DNA from: Ipomoea triloba
Taxonomy: Eukaryota > Streptophyta > Magnoliopsida > Solanales > Convolvulaceae
Assembly: GCF_003576645.1 (NCBI RefSeq)
Contig: NC_044916.1
Coordinates: 34,215,466-34,279,465, forward strand
Direction: 5' to 3'
DNA: 64,000 nucleotides
The first letter of the stretch is position 1. Each line of letters begins with the position of its first letter. The position numbers and the translations under genes are program-made. This document shows positions 49,206 through 61,505 of the stretch, piece after piece. The notes beneath the pieces were generated by a model. The model ran no database searches and was not told where the DNA came from. It was given only the letters and a program-made list of their open reading frames with translations.

Positions 49206-52200
49206 TCAGACAGTGGGAAATTCAAGACCAAACAATTGGCTAAGTGTGATATGAGGAAACAAATTTGAAGGCTGCATTTTCTTGGACAGCAATGCAGAAA
49301 CTTGGAACATGGTTGGCCGAGATCCTGGATTGAAATTCAGATATGCAAATGCTATCTTTGCAATCAACACCAATTCTTCCGCTTCATGTTTCCCAGGACT
49401 TGAAAGTCGAGGGTCCAACACCTCCTTTAAAAACACGTTTTGGTTTTCAGATAATGAAGACGATGAAATTGATGAAACAAGTTCACCAGGATGTCGTCCC
49501 ATAATCACTTCTAAAACTACCACTCCAAAACTGAACACATCACACTTTTCGTTCACTTCCATTGTGTAAGCAAACTCTACAAACAAAATCAAAATAGGAA
49601 TAAAAAATATGATATATAGCTGTATATACAGTTTATATAATAAAAAGATTAGGACAATAAATACCTGGAGCAGTGTAGCCAAATGTTCCAGCAAACGAAG
49701 TCCAGTTCGATGAATTAGAATTCAAGAGTCTAGCCGTGCCAAAATCAGATATATGAGCCTCGTATTCATGATCAAAAAGAATATTCTTGCTGGATATGTC
49801 TCGGTGTACAATGGTAGGGAAACTACCCTGGTGCATGTATGATAATGCTTTTGCCACAGCTTTAGCAACATTCACCCTCTTAATCCAATCAAATTCTATT
49901 GATTTTTCATCATGGCTCAATACTTGCGCTAGGCTTCCACCTTCTAAGTACTCATAAACTAGGAACGAATGTCGCACATGAGAACAAAAGCCATACAGCC
50001 TAACAGTATTTCGATGCCTCACCTCACTTAAAGTACGAATCTCATTTGAAAAACTTCTGAAGTCTCGAGACTCATCTCCTTGTATGGGTTCATTTAATTT
50101 TTTTACAGCAAAAATCTCACCATTGGATAACTCAGCTCGAAATACACTTCCGGATCCTCCCACTCCAATGCAATATCTTGAATCAAAGTTGTCTGTTGCT
50201 TCTGTTGGGTCCCTCCATGTGAAGAAGCAAGATGGCAGACAAAGAAAATGGGACACTCACCTAATCTTTGTTTGTTTCCCTTTTGTCCTTAATGGATGAG
50301 GAATATTCCACAATATTTTATTCCTCATTTTCTTGGTCTTCTCTCGGTAGTATTGGGCAGCAGAGGAATGAATTATTTTAATTCCCATTCTTCTCTTTTT
50401 TTTTTTTCGGCCAGTAGAGAGAAACACAGAGAGGCAGTGAGTTCGGCAGTTCAGCAGAGGAAGAAAAACTCATCTTTCTTCTTCCTCTTCTTTTGGCGTT
50501 CGGCGGTTCATCAGCAGAAGGAACAAACTATTTTCTCCTTCATCTTTGGTGTAGTTTTGCCGTGCTATTTTGTCGTGGGTTTGCCTAGCTCTTGGGTATT
50601 TTCTTCATCAAATATTTAGAGAGGTCAGCTTATTTATTCCAGGCATCTCTTTGGATAATCTCGTAATATTTCTATTCATTTTTATCCTAGTCTTGGAAAT
50701 TGAATATTTTGAGTACGAGATATTATTCCTTTTAGCCTGTGAATATTATAAGAATGTATTTGGCCTAGGAGTTGTTGTATTAGATGATTTGTAGATGTTT
50801 GGCTCGTGTGGTAGCCTGAAACTTTGTACCCAAGATTTGTGATATAGTGGAATATTTTGTTGTTGGTGGCCCGTGGTTTTTCCCCGTGGTTTTGGGGTTT
50901 TCCACGTAAATCTTGTGTTCCTTGTGTTCATATTTATTTTTGGGCTATTGTGTATTATCTCGTATTTGTGTACCGTGTCGGGTCTGTGATTTTGATTGTC
51001 ACAGGAAGTGGGATTTTTCCCAACAGCTTCTACTATGCTTTCATATGCAATATTCCCATCAAAATTCAATATTGCGAACAAATTTTCTCTGGATGCCCTT
51101 GGCATTTCTTTGATGCACCTTCTTAGTGGAATCAACCATATGACAACAACCATCGCAACAACACCAATAACTCCAATCGGTATCACTATCTTTAAGACTA
51201 AAGTTGTTGTTTTGTGACCTTGATCTGTCTTCTTTTCAGGAGATCCAGAAGAACATGGCTTCAAAGCAGCAATGTTGCCACACAAATCTTTGTTGTTTCT
51301 TAAGGATTCAAATGTAGCATTTTCAAATGCTTTGTTGTTTGGGAGCACTCCTTCCAACTCATTATAGGATACATCAATCGAAACCAAACCTAAGCATTGA
51401 GCCATGCTTGATGGGATGGAGCCTGACAACTTATTGTGTGAAACATTCAGGCTTTGTAAGGATATTAATCCTCCAAACTGTTGTGGTAGCTTGCCGGTTA
51501 GCATGTTTTGACTGAGATCAAGAGTTTGAAGGAACTGCAAGCTTCCTATATCATAAGGAATCCTACCATCAAACATATTTTGACTGAAATTCAAGACAGT
51601 TAACTTTTGACAACTTCTTAAGCCCTCTGGAATGAAACCAATGAACCTATTTGCAGCCAAGTCCAATTCTGTGAGCAAAGACGATTCCCCAATTCCTAAT
51701 GTAATGTTGCCAGACAGTTTGTTGCCAACCAACTTTAAAACACCCAAGGAATGTAGAGTACTAAAACTCTTTGGAATGTTCCCAACAAGTTGATTGAAGG
51801 AGAGATCAAGAAATTCTAGATGGGATGCATTTGCAAGTTCAGGTGGGATTTTCCCAGAAATTCTATTTTTGGAAATCTTTAACGCTTCTAGCTTTGAACA
51901 AAGACCCCAGTTTGAAGATAGCTGGCCATGGAAGTTATTGGAACTCAAATCAATGTAAGTTAGGTTTGGATAAATTCCAAAATCTTCAGATATGTCCCCA
52001 GAGAGTTTGTTATGTTCAAGCCTAACTCTTTGAAGGGTTGTGCAGTTTTTTACGCCCTTGGGAATGTTTCCACTAAAGTTATTATATACAACTGAGAAAT
52101 AGGTTAGTGACTTGCCAAGGCATAAATTCTCTGGCAAAGGACCTGAGAAATGATTACCACCTATTTGAAAAACAACTAGTTTTGCACTAATATTATTTAG

Positions 52201-53243
52201 TTCTAATGGAAGGTGACCACTAAGTTGATTGAAAAATAGACTAAACTTATTCAATTTTGTTAAGTTTCTAATTGAACTAGGTATTTGACCAAACAAAAAA
52301 TTTGAGGACAGATATAGTTCGACAAGGGAGGATAACAATCCAATTTCCTTAGGAATATGATCAAAAAGTTTATTATCATCGAGCGAAATGAATTCTAAAT
52401 TTGTCAGGCCTCCTAAAGAGATTGGAATTTGACCAGTGAAGTTATTAGAAAATAAGGACAAATACCTCAAATTTGACAAATTTCCAATGGTAGCAGGAAT
52501 GCTACCAGAGAGTCCATTTTTATAGAGATACAATGTCCTTAAGTTCTTCAAATTTCCAATTGAAGTAGGGATTTGACCAATGAGATTATTTGACTCGAAT
52601 TTCAAATCAATAAGGGATGTCAATAACCTAATTTCTTGAGGAATGTGACCAGAAAGTTGATTTGTGTGGAGTTGTAGAATCGTTAAATTTCTCAAGTTCC
52701 CTATAGAAATAGGAATTTCACCCATGAGGTTGTTCGAGTTCAATTCCAAATCTACTAGCGAATTTAAATATCCAATCTCATGAGGAATTTGACCAGAAAA
52801 CCAATTTTTATAGAGACACATAGTTGTTAAATTTTGAAAGTGGAACATATCTTTAATAAAAGAAATGCTACCATTGAGAGAATTTTTAGAAAGATCAATA
52901 ATTTGCAAATGGAACAAGACGAAAAATTCAAATCTTGAAGAGTACCTTTTAACCCGTAACCAGAAAGATTCAAACTTATAACACTCCCATCTTTATTACA
53001 AGTAACTCCAATCCATTTGCATGAATTGCTACCAACCCATGATGAAAGTACTTTTTGACTTTTGCCATCAAGACTAGACTTCCAAGTTAAAAGAGCACCT
53101 ACTTCATTTCCTACTTGCAAATAAGGAAAAAATGGATTTGTGTTCGTAGTATTAGGAACAGGGGAAGAAGAAGAAGAAAGATGAAGGGATAGGAGGTGTT
53201 TAAAAGTAAGCAACAGTAATAGTATATATGCAGGCTTTCTCAT
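49206..53243 (-). pseudogene. Locus E: MIK2-like receptor kinase broken by a solo LTR
   Basis: Exon 2 is 49576-49206; exon 1 runs from the ATG at 53243 (MRKPAYILLLLL) to 49665, with an 88-nt intron. Two lesions: a one-base deletion near 52918, within LQDLNFSS before HLQIIDLSKN, and an 823-bp solo LTR (50203-51025) inserted between IVEA and TDNFDSRYC at the start of the kinase domain. Elsewhere the LRRs, membrane helix, [16 protein letters not shown] and SDFGTAR are intact. Its closest relative is locus D; the downstream 1.1 kb is nearly identical. A copia element sits just upstream of the TATA box. Four independent hits (shift, solo LTR, promoter insertion, ligand-region changes such as NNKDLCGN) indicate it is dead. 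Confidence 0.88.
50203..51025 (+). mobile_element. Solo LTR, 823 bp, inside the kinase exon of locus E
   Basis: Begins TGTTGGGTCCC and ends GGGATTTTTCCCAACA, so the termini form TGTTGGG/CCCAACA inverted repeats. GCTTC flanks it on both sides (50198-50202 and 51026-51030). No internal polyprotein is present. The plus orientation is inferred from the U5-like end '...tttttcccaaca'. The open frames on both strands inside it are not genes. Confidence 0.88.
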
Positions 53244-53310
53244 TGTGACACACGAGGAGAAAGTGTATGTTGTGTTTACTGGGTGAATGCAGAAGGAACA
53301 AGGAGGCCAG

Positions 53311-53318
53311 GTATATAG
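53311..53318 (-). promoter_or_regulatory. TATA box of locus E
   Basis: CTATATAC on the minus strand, about 70 bp upstream of the ATG at 53243, one TA unit shorter than in loci C and D. The copia LTR begins 18 bp further upstream. Confidence 0.6.
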
Positions 53319-53336
53319 ATTCTGGGATTTAGTCTA

Positions 53337-53785
53337 TGTTGTAATAATAATAATAATATTATTATTATTATATAAACCAAGTGGAGCAAGTAGCAGGAAT
53401 GGATTTCGGAAGTTGCTTACTTGCTTTAGTGATTAATTATATGTTGTGTGTCATTATGTGTGTGGAAAGAATAAATCCATAAAACATGAATTAGTGTAGT
53501 GGTTGAGTGATTAAGGGAATTGGGTAGAAAGGTATCAAACATGGAGTAGTTGTGTCTGATGTCTAGTGCTATTATGGGACCAAGCACTCACATGAAAATG
53601 GAATTGCTAGCATGCATTATGATTATCCTATAAATATGTTGTACTTTCATTTGTGTAAAAATTGTAGTGTGTAAGGAGTACCGAAACAAAGCAATAAAAT
53701 TTCTACTCCTAATCAAATTCATTCGTCCTTTCCCCTCTTTCTCTCAATTAAATACATAGATATATTTGATTAAATATATCTAACA
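53337..53785 (+). repeat. Copia 5' LTR
   Basis: 449 bp. Starts with a short AAT/ATT repeat. A TATA-like 'cctataaatatgttgtactt' at about 53627 would be the element's promoter. Confidence 0.93.
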
Positions 53786-53787
53786 TT

Positions 53788-53800
53788 TGGTATCAGAGCC
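53788..53800 (+). other. Primer-binding site (tRNA-iMet)
   Basis: TGGTATCAGAGCC two bases after the 5' LTR, complementary to the 3' end of plant initiator tRNA-Met. Confidence 0.95.
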
Positions 53801-53841
53801 TATCAACCTTCCAACCCCGAGATATTTTTTCCTAGTAAAAT

Positions 53842-56800
53842 ATGGCCAATAATTTCAATATTGTATGGTCGGGTCCTAAATTAGATGGGAAACTCGATTA
53901 CAATTATTGGCAAATTATGATGACCACACATTTGAAAGCTCAAAATCTTTGGAGCTATGTTGATCCCGGTCTACCAGATGGAGCTGATGCAGCTGCGACA
54001 CGGCGAGATCAATTGGCGTTGGGACAAATTCATCAAGGCGTCCATTACTCTATTTTTGGGCAGCTAGCTAGTGCTCAAACGGCAAAACAAGCTTGGGACA
54101 TCTTAGAGGTGTCACACAAAGGAGTTGATCGGGCACAGAAGTCTAAGTTGCAGTCGTTGAGAAGGTTGTATGATCGTTGTGAGATGACCTCTACAGAAAT
54201 GGTAGATATGTATTTCTCTCGTCTTATTGATCTTGTAAATAAGATGAGGTTATACGGAGACACAGTTGAAGATGGTGCAGTGGTTGAAAAAGTTCTGCGA
54301 ACGATGCCGATGAAGTATGACCATGTGGTGGCTTCAATAACAGAGTCACACGATACCGAGGAATTGTCAATTGCCGAGTTAAAAGGTATGATAGAAAGTC
54401 ATATTGAAAGGATTGCGTCAAAATCGGAACCACTAGCAGAAGAAGCTTTGAAGAGCCAAGTCACCTTTAATATGACTAGCTCTAATCAAAGAGGTGGAGG
54501 AGCTGGTAGAGGTCGTGGAAAAAGTAGAGGAGGATTCAGAGGAAGAGGACGTGGTAACTCAAATCAAGGAAGGGGACGAGGTAACTTCAATCAAGGAAGA
54601 GGTGGAGGTAATAATACCAAGCAAGGTAAATTTCCATTTAATTGCTACAATTGCGGCAAATATGGACACAAAATTGCAGATTGCTGGTATAAAGAGGATG
54701 GTCATGAAAATCAAGCAAATGTTGCTGAAAAATCTGGTGATTGTTCTACTGAATCTGAAACCTTATTTTTGGTCAGTAACAGTTTGTCTGCAGATGAAAA
54801 CATATGGTTCTTGGATACTGGATGTAGTAACCATATGTGTGGGAAGAAAGAATTGTTTTCAGAGTTGGATGAATCAATACGATCTGAGGTGACATTTGGA
54901 AATAAGTCAAAAGTGCCAATTTTGGGAAAAGGTAAAATCTCTATTCAATTGAAGGATGGTACTCACAATTTTATATCCGATGTTTTCTATGTTCCTGCAT
55001 TACACCAAAATTTGTTGAGTATGGGACAGTTGTCAGAAAAAGGATATAAAATTAATATCACTCAAGGGTGTTGTACCATTGTTGATGCCAAGGGAGTTTT
55101 GATTGCAAAGGTAAATATGTCTCAAAATCGACTATTTCCTTTAAAAATCAACCATGCACTTCTTACTTGCTTTAATTCTGAAATCCGTGATGATAATTGG
55201 TTGTGGCATATGCGGTTTGGGCATTTTCATTTCACCGGATTAAATTATTTAGCAAGAAAGAAACTTGTTTCTGATTTGCCGATTATTAATGTTCCTGACA
55301 AAATTTGTGAGAGTTGTTTGATTGGGAAGAAGCATAGAGAACCTTTTCCTGTAGGCAAGTCTAAAAGAGCGACAAAGCAGTTGGAGATTGTTCACTCAGA
55401 TCTGTGTTCATTGGAAGTTCCTTCAAATGGAGGTTGTAAGTACTTTGTTACCTTCATTGATGATTTCAGTAGAAAAACATGGGTTTATTTTCTGAAACAG
55501 AAGTCAGATGCATGTGATGTTTTTTAACAATTTAAGGTTTTTGTTGAAAAACAAAGTGGTTATAAGATTAAGATTTTGAGAACTGATAGAGGTACAGAAT
55601 ATATTGCTTGTGATGAATTTTTAAAGAAAAATGGTATTCAGCATCAGATGACAGCTAGGTACACTCCACAACAAAATGGAGTGGCTGAGAGGAAAAATAG
55701 GTCTATCATGGACATGGTAAGATGCATGATGAAATCTAAAAATCTGCCTAAACCTTTTTGGGCAGAAGCTGTTGCTTGTGCTGTTCATGTGTTGAATAGG
55801 TGTCCAACTAAAAGCGTTCGTGATAAGACACCTGAGGAAGCTTGGAGTGGGAGTAAACCATCTATCAGACATCTCAAGGTTTTTGGATGTTTGGCATATG
55901 CACATGTGCCAGATCAGTTGAGAAAGAAGTTGGACGATAAAGGTGAGAAGTGTATTTTTATTGGTTATAGTGACATTTCAAAGGCTTATAAATTGTATAA
56001 TCCTGAAACTCAAAAGGTTGTTATAAGTCGTGATGTCACTTTTGATGAATATGGTGCATGGGATTGGTCAACTAAAGAAGAAAGGTCAGTTGTTGTTCCC
56101 ATTATTCCTGATAATGAGCAATTGGTTTCAGATAATGTGCAATCTTCTTTACAGCCAGAGTCATCAGTTCGGAGATCTCAACGCGAGCGTCACTTACCAG
56201 CTCGTTTGGAAGATTATGTTTTGGGTAATGATAATGACTTGACTGATGAAGAGATTGTTCAGTTTGCTCTCTTTGCAGATTGTGACCCTATATCATTTGA
56301 GGAGGCTGCTACAGAAACTCATTGGCTTAAGGCAATGGATGAGGAGATTTGTGCCATTGAAAAGAATGGTACTTGGGAGTTAACAGAATTACCTCCCAAA
56401 AAGAAGCCAATTGGAGTAAAGTGGGTTTATAAAACCAAATACAAGTCAAATGGTGAGGTTGACCGTTTTAAGGCACGGTTGGTAGCAAAGGGTTACAAAC
56501 AAAAACCAGGTATTGATTATTTTGAGGTTTTTGCTCCTGTAAGTAGACTTGATACTGTGCGAATGCTTATTTCTCTTGCTGCTCAAAATGATTGGAAATT
56601 GTTTCAAATGGATGTCAAGTCTGCCTTTTTGAATGGTTTTCTTGAAGAAGAAATATATGTTGAGCAACCTGCAGGGTATGTGAAGAAAGGGGAAGAAAAT
56701 AAGGTTTACAAGTTGAGAAAAATTTTGTATGGTTTAAAACAGGCACCCAGAGCATGGTATGGTTGCATTGATTCTTATTTTGTTGAGAATGGTTTTATGA

Positions 56801-57825
56801 GATGTCCTTATGAGCATACTCTGTATGTCAAATACACAGATTTTAGAGAAATTGTTATAATCTGTCTGTATGTTGATGATTTGATTTTTACTGGAAACAA
56901 TTTGAAACTAATCTCAGAATTCAGGGAGGCACTCATTAAGAAATTTGAAATGACTGATATGGGCCTTATGTGTTACTTTCTTGGTCTTGAAGTTGTTCAG
57001 ATGAATGGTGGAATCTTTATTTCACAGAAGAAATATGCTGCTGATATTTTGAGAAAAATCAAAATGGAAAACTCCAAACCAGTTTCAACTCCAGTAGCTG
57101 AAAAGTTGAAGATGTCCAAAGATGAGTGTGGTAAGAATGTGAATGTTACAGCCTATAAAAGTCTAATTGGGAGTTTGAGGTATTTGGTAGCTACAAGGCC
57201 AGATATTTCTTTTGGAGTTGGAATACTCAGCAGATTCATGGAGGAACCAAAAGAATCACATTGGGTTGCAGCAAAGCGAATTCTGAGATATGTCAAAGGT
57301 ACGAGTAATGATGGAATTTTTTACTCTACTAATGATGCTGTGAAACTTGTTGGATACACAGACAGTGATTGGGCTGGAGATGTTGAGACAAGAAAAAGCA
57401 CATCGAGATATGCTTTCTATCTTGGTTCTGCTATATTTTCTTGGTCTTCAAAGAAGCAGCAGATTGTAGCACTTTCAACCGCAGAAGCAGAATACATTGC
57501 AGCAGCAAACTGTGCTACTCAAGCAATTTGGCTTAGAAGAATTTTGGAGTTTTTGCAACAAAAGCAGGAGGCACCTACAACAATTTTTTGTGACAACAAG
57601 TCTGCCATTTCGTTGTCCAAAAATCCTGTTTTTCATGGTCGCAGCAAACACATTGATATCAAGTATCACAAGATCAGGGAGTTGGTTGCTGAAAAACAAA
57701 TCAACATTGAGTATTGTGCAAGTGAATGCCAAGTTGCTGATATCTTTACAAAACCATTGAAGACAGAGACATTTCTCAAATTGAAGAAGGAAATTGGGAT
57801 GACGAATTTATCCAACTTGGTTTAA
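53842..57825 (+). pseudogene. Copia Gag-Pol polyprotein with one in-frame stop
   Basis: One frame of 1328 codons encodes gag and pol, interrupted once by TAA at 55525-55527 inside the integrase region. Domains in order: gag (about 1-250) with an RG-rich stretch; zinc knuckle CYNCGKYGHKIADC (268-281); protease with LDTG (D325); gag-pre-integrase; integrase with HSDL, DDFS and TDRGTEY, then QQNGVAERKNR; reverse transcriptase with QMDVKSAFLNG and YVDD (1010-1013); RNase H with YTDSDWAGD (about 1171) and the C-terminal 'ADIFTKPL' motif. The stop probably inactivates pol in this copy, although related active copies could supply proteins. Confidence 0.92.
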
Positions 57826-57834
57826 GGGGGTCAA

Positions 57835-58283
57835 TGTTGTAATAATAATAATATTATTATTATTATTATATAAACCAAGTGGAGCAAGTAGCAGGAATGG
57901 ATTTCGGAAGTTGCTTACTTGCTTTAGTGATTAATTATATGTTGTGTGTCATTATGTGTGTGGAAAGAATAAATCCATAAAACATGAATTAGTGTAGTGG
58001 TTGAGTGATTAAGGGAAGTGGGTAGAAAGGTATCAAACATGGAGTAGTTGTGTCTGATATCTAGTGCTATTATGGGACCAAGCACTCACATGAAAATGGA
58101 ATTGCTAGCATGCATTATGATTATCCTATAAATATGTTGTACTTTCATTTGTGTAAAAATTGTAGTGTGTAAGGAGTACCGAAACAAAGCAATAAAATTT
58201 CTACTCCTAATCAAATTCATTCGTCCTTTCCCCTCTTTCTCTCAATTAAATACATAGATATATTTGATTAAATATATCTAACA
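57835..58283 (+). repeat. Copia 3' LTR
   Basis: 449 bp, same length as the 5' LTR. Three differences by eye: one AAT/ATT change in the initial repeat, 'gggaagtggg' for 'gggaattggg', and 'gatatcta' for 'gatgtcta'. Confidence 0.93.
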
Positions 58284-58288
58284 GTCTA

Positions 58289-58549
58289 AATATTATTTTG
58301 ATACAGCCTCGAAGTCTTATCAAGTTGGTATTCAATTTGCATTAGTATTATAAGTTGTTCAGCATGATAATCAAGAAGTAATATAATTAATGAGAATCCT
58401 GTGGGGAAATTTCTATTGCTTTAATTTCCTTGACTAATTGTCATCTTACGTTCATTTATTGCATGCACCATTATAGATTGGTCAGATTTATTGCATAGCT
58501 TTATATCTATTTTTTTTTCTTTGACTTTGATACTTGCATAGTTGCATTC

Positions 58550-58619
<70 letters not shown>

Positions 58620-59984
58620 TAATTAATTAATTAATTTAAAAACCTATCTTAACTAAAAATTTGAAGTGTTGGTACGTTGATTATCTGATATAAAAATTGA
58701 AGTATATGTTTAATGGTATTAATGTGAATTAATACCAAAAAGATTAAGAAAATAAAAAAACTAGACAAGTAATTGCACCAAATAAAAGTCTTAATCCTTG
58801 TATCCAAATTCAGTACAATATGTGTCCCACTTATTACATAATGTAAGCTACTTATATTAGACAAATGACACACAATTAAGTGAATTTTTCAATATAATAT
58901 TCTAATAATCTTATTAACGTAATGCTTCGAAAATAAAAAATATTCTTAATGTAATAATGCCTTCCTCTTCCACTCCCCAACGATCATGTTAAACTAGGTC
59001 ATGTCAAGTCGAATCTTCATGTTGGTGTGGCCGAGTTCATTTAGGCTCACCAACCTCAACTCTTATCAATGTTACAAAAGAAAAAATAACAATAAAATCT
59101 TGAAACTTCACATTCACTTAAGTGAACCCATATTCCCTTGAACTAAATAAAATCATATAACATCCCAAAAGAGATGACCAAGTGAATAGACAACTCTTAG
59201 CTTGTCTTCCTAATGGACTTTGCATCTCCTTGGTTTATGTGTTATTATACAAAAATAGAGTTAGTTTACTCAATTTACACCATTTAATAATGGTTGTAGA
59301 TTTCCCTCATCACCCAAAAAAAAATAAAAATAGGGACATATAATACAATAATAATAGACCATGGTGCGTATAGCAACATGCTCCCAAAACATCCTTGTTT
59401 TTTCCAACTTTAATTTATTTTTCTCTTTTTCTTTTTGTATAAATAAAATTAATTAATGCATAAAAAATATATTATTCAAAATTCTAATTGAAATCTTTTA
59501 AATAACACTAATATTAATATTTTTCTTTCAATTTTGTTAACATATAAATTTACATGTACATAAAGTCATTACTATTTACTTTAGGTACATAAATCACTAT
59601 ATTACTATTCGTTTATAAAGTTACAATTGTAAGTGCATATATTTACTATTGTAGCGGCTATAGGTTTTCAATCACCCAAACATTGCATTAGTATGACCAT
59701 ATTTGATGATTGTTAAGGTAGGACGTATGAAGGACATAGGGGTTGATTAAGAATTAAGATGAGATGGCATCTTATTTTACTATAGTGTACGAAAACATAC
59801 AAGCTAATTAATTAACCATCCCATCAAAATATGTGTGTCCACAACCCAAGCCGCCACAAAGGGTAAACTTCTGACTTGAAGAAAATGACACCACCATTCA
59901 CTTGAAACAAATATCCAAACGAATTAGGGCGATTCAATTGAGTGCATTGACCTTTCATTGGCGATTTTTTTTTATAAACCAAGA
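58289..59984. other. Former locus E upstream region, displaced by the copia element
   Basis: Continues the promoter sequence cut at 53336 and is colinear with 37380-38930 upstream of locus C ('gatacagcctcgaagtc', 'tctttgactttgatacttgc'). It includes a (TAA)n(TTA)n microsatellite at 58556-58618. No gene is supported. Confidence 0.7.
58551..58635. repeat. (TAA)n(TTA)n palindromic microsatellite
   Basis: A run of ATA/TAA units is followed directly by TTA units and TTAA repeats, so the tract can fold on itself. Confidence 0.9.
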
Positions 59985-60245
59985 GAAACTTTCATTAAGT
60001 TAAATCTGAAGCCATCCAACACACTATAAATAATAGACGAATGGTTGTAGAACCACTCCGAATAATCAGGCGAAGAATTAGACTGCCTTGCAAGTACATG
60101 GACAACTTGGTTCGTGATCTTTTGGTGAAAGAAAGAAACACATTACAAAAATCTTGCCATAGGTGTTTAATATCATCAACAATGAGATGGAAAGAAGACA
60201 CTCCGTCTTTGAATTTCAAACATTGGACAACTTGTAGAGTCTGAT
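59985..60245 (-). pseudogene. RNase H-like domain relic, second copy
   Basis: Reads VVQCLKFKDGVSSFHLIVDD then NVFLSFTKRS with frameshifts, the partner of 38898-39335. Sequence similarity to that copy stops at about 60248, the end of the duplicated block. Confidence 0.75.
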
Positions 60246-60383
60246 TCTACCCTGCTCCTCGCCTCGATGAGGACAAAAATAGAGAAATGGAGACGGTGAT
60301 AGGGGAATATTTGATTCCCTGACGGAGATGGGGAGTACTCTCCTTACCCCGCCCCGAATATATGCATACGTACATACATAAAT

Positions 60384-60384
<1 letters not shown>

Positions 60385-60441
<57 letters not shown>

Positions 60442-60469
60442 ATAAATATATATAAAGCGGCATGCTGTA

Positions 60470-60515
<46 letters not shown>

Positions 60516-60540
60516 TACAGCGGCATGCGTGTTGTACTGT
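60385..60540. repeat. CA/TA microsatellites and a TA-centred hairpin
   Basis: (CA)n passes into (TA)n at 60385-60440. A second TA tract (60471-60510) is flanked by inverted arms 'gcatgctgtacttttatata' and 'tatataaaagtacagcggca', which can form a stem of about 15 bp plus the TA tract. Confidence 0.85.
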
Positions 60541-60708
60541 TGTCTAGCATGCTTTATATTATTATTATTATTATTATTATTATATAATATTAAGAGAAAA
60601 TGACACTTTTCCCTCCTGAGTTATATGTGCTAATGTGCATATAGTAGCTTTTCTCCCTTGAGTTATTAAAGTGATGATTTTTCTCCTTGTAATATTATAT
60701 TAAATAGA

Positions 60709-61037
60709 CATTTTTGTCCTTAAAAATAACTATTTCATTTATTTTTCTTCTCCAACAAATTATTTCTTATATTTATGGAAGATCACGGTTCGGTTCGAAC
60801 ATATTCGGATACTATAACAATTAAACCTAAATAGTATGGACGGTTATGGTTATAGTTCAAAGTCGGAAAAAATAAAATAAAATAATTGATTTGTAACGAT
60901 AATCGTCCATACTATTTTGATATAATTGTTATAGTGTCCGGTTAGGGTCGAACCGAATTGTGGTCATCCATACATATAAGAAATAATTTGTTGGAGAAGA
61001 AAAATAAATGAAATAGTTATTTTTAAGGATAAAAATG
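60709..61037. mobile_element. Foldback element, arms about 150 bp
   Basis: The left arm (60709-60858) and right arm (60889-61037) are inverted copies with scattered differences: both contain 'ttaaaaataactatttcatt' and 'caaattatttcttatat' in opposite orientation, then a 'cggttcg' stretch and 'tagtatggacg'. The loop is only about 30 bp. No target duplication was found. A non-autonomous DNA transposon is likely; transcripts would fold into a long hairpin. Confidence 0.75.
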
Positions 61038-61505
61038 CAAGGCAACACAACTTCAGCAAATTAAAGATAACACAAATCCATCACACTTGTATATTATAAG
61101 TATTAACACTTGGTTGGCAACTTGGCATACCTAATATAACTACTATATATCCTTCTTTAAAATGTTCAATAAATCTTTTCTATTTACCAATGCAGCAGCT
61201 GCCCGCCCCCTAATTTACACTAGTATATATACAATTTCTTTTTAAAATGAGCTAGAATATTCCCTAAAAAGGAGTTCAAATTTTGAATGTAAGAGGTGCG
61301 AAAATGTATAATCCTATCTCTAAAGATTAAATGTATGAAATGTGACGTTGGAGTTAATTGGGTAGAACACAACTTATGCAACTGGTACATTCACCATCAA
61401 TAAATTTGATGAACAATTAAAAAACATATTTCCATTTCATAGAGCTTAGAAATTTTCTTGATTACATATATATAGTATGCAACTTAATTAAGATTAATGT
61501 TGTAT
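61038..61505. other. Spacer downstream of locus F
   Basis: AT-rich. From about 61360 ('gggtagaacacaacttatgc') it matches 25319-25470 downstream of locus B, supporting a close relationship of B and F. Confidence 0.55.

Larger units (their letters stand above)
53337..58283 (+). mobile_element. Ty1/copia LTR retrotransposon, nearly complete and young
   Basis: 4947 bp with two 449-bp LTRs (53337-53785 and 57835-58283) that begin TGTTGTAA and end CTAACA. GTCTA flanks both sides (53332-53336, 58284-58288). A TGGTATCAGAGCC primer-binding site for initiator tRNA-Met lies at 53788-53800 and a TTAAGGGGG polypurine tract at 57822-57830. The domain order protease-integrase-RT-RNase H identifies the copia superfamily. 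By eye the LTRs differ at three bases, so insertion was recent. The only obvious defect is one stop in the polyprotein. Confidence 0.95.

Noticed and set aside
50296..51217. Plus-strand frames in the locus E insert
   Set aside because: They lie in a solo LTR and its junction with antisense kinase sequence.
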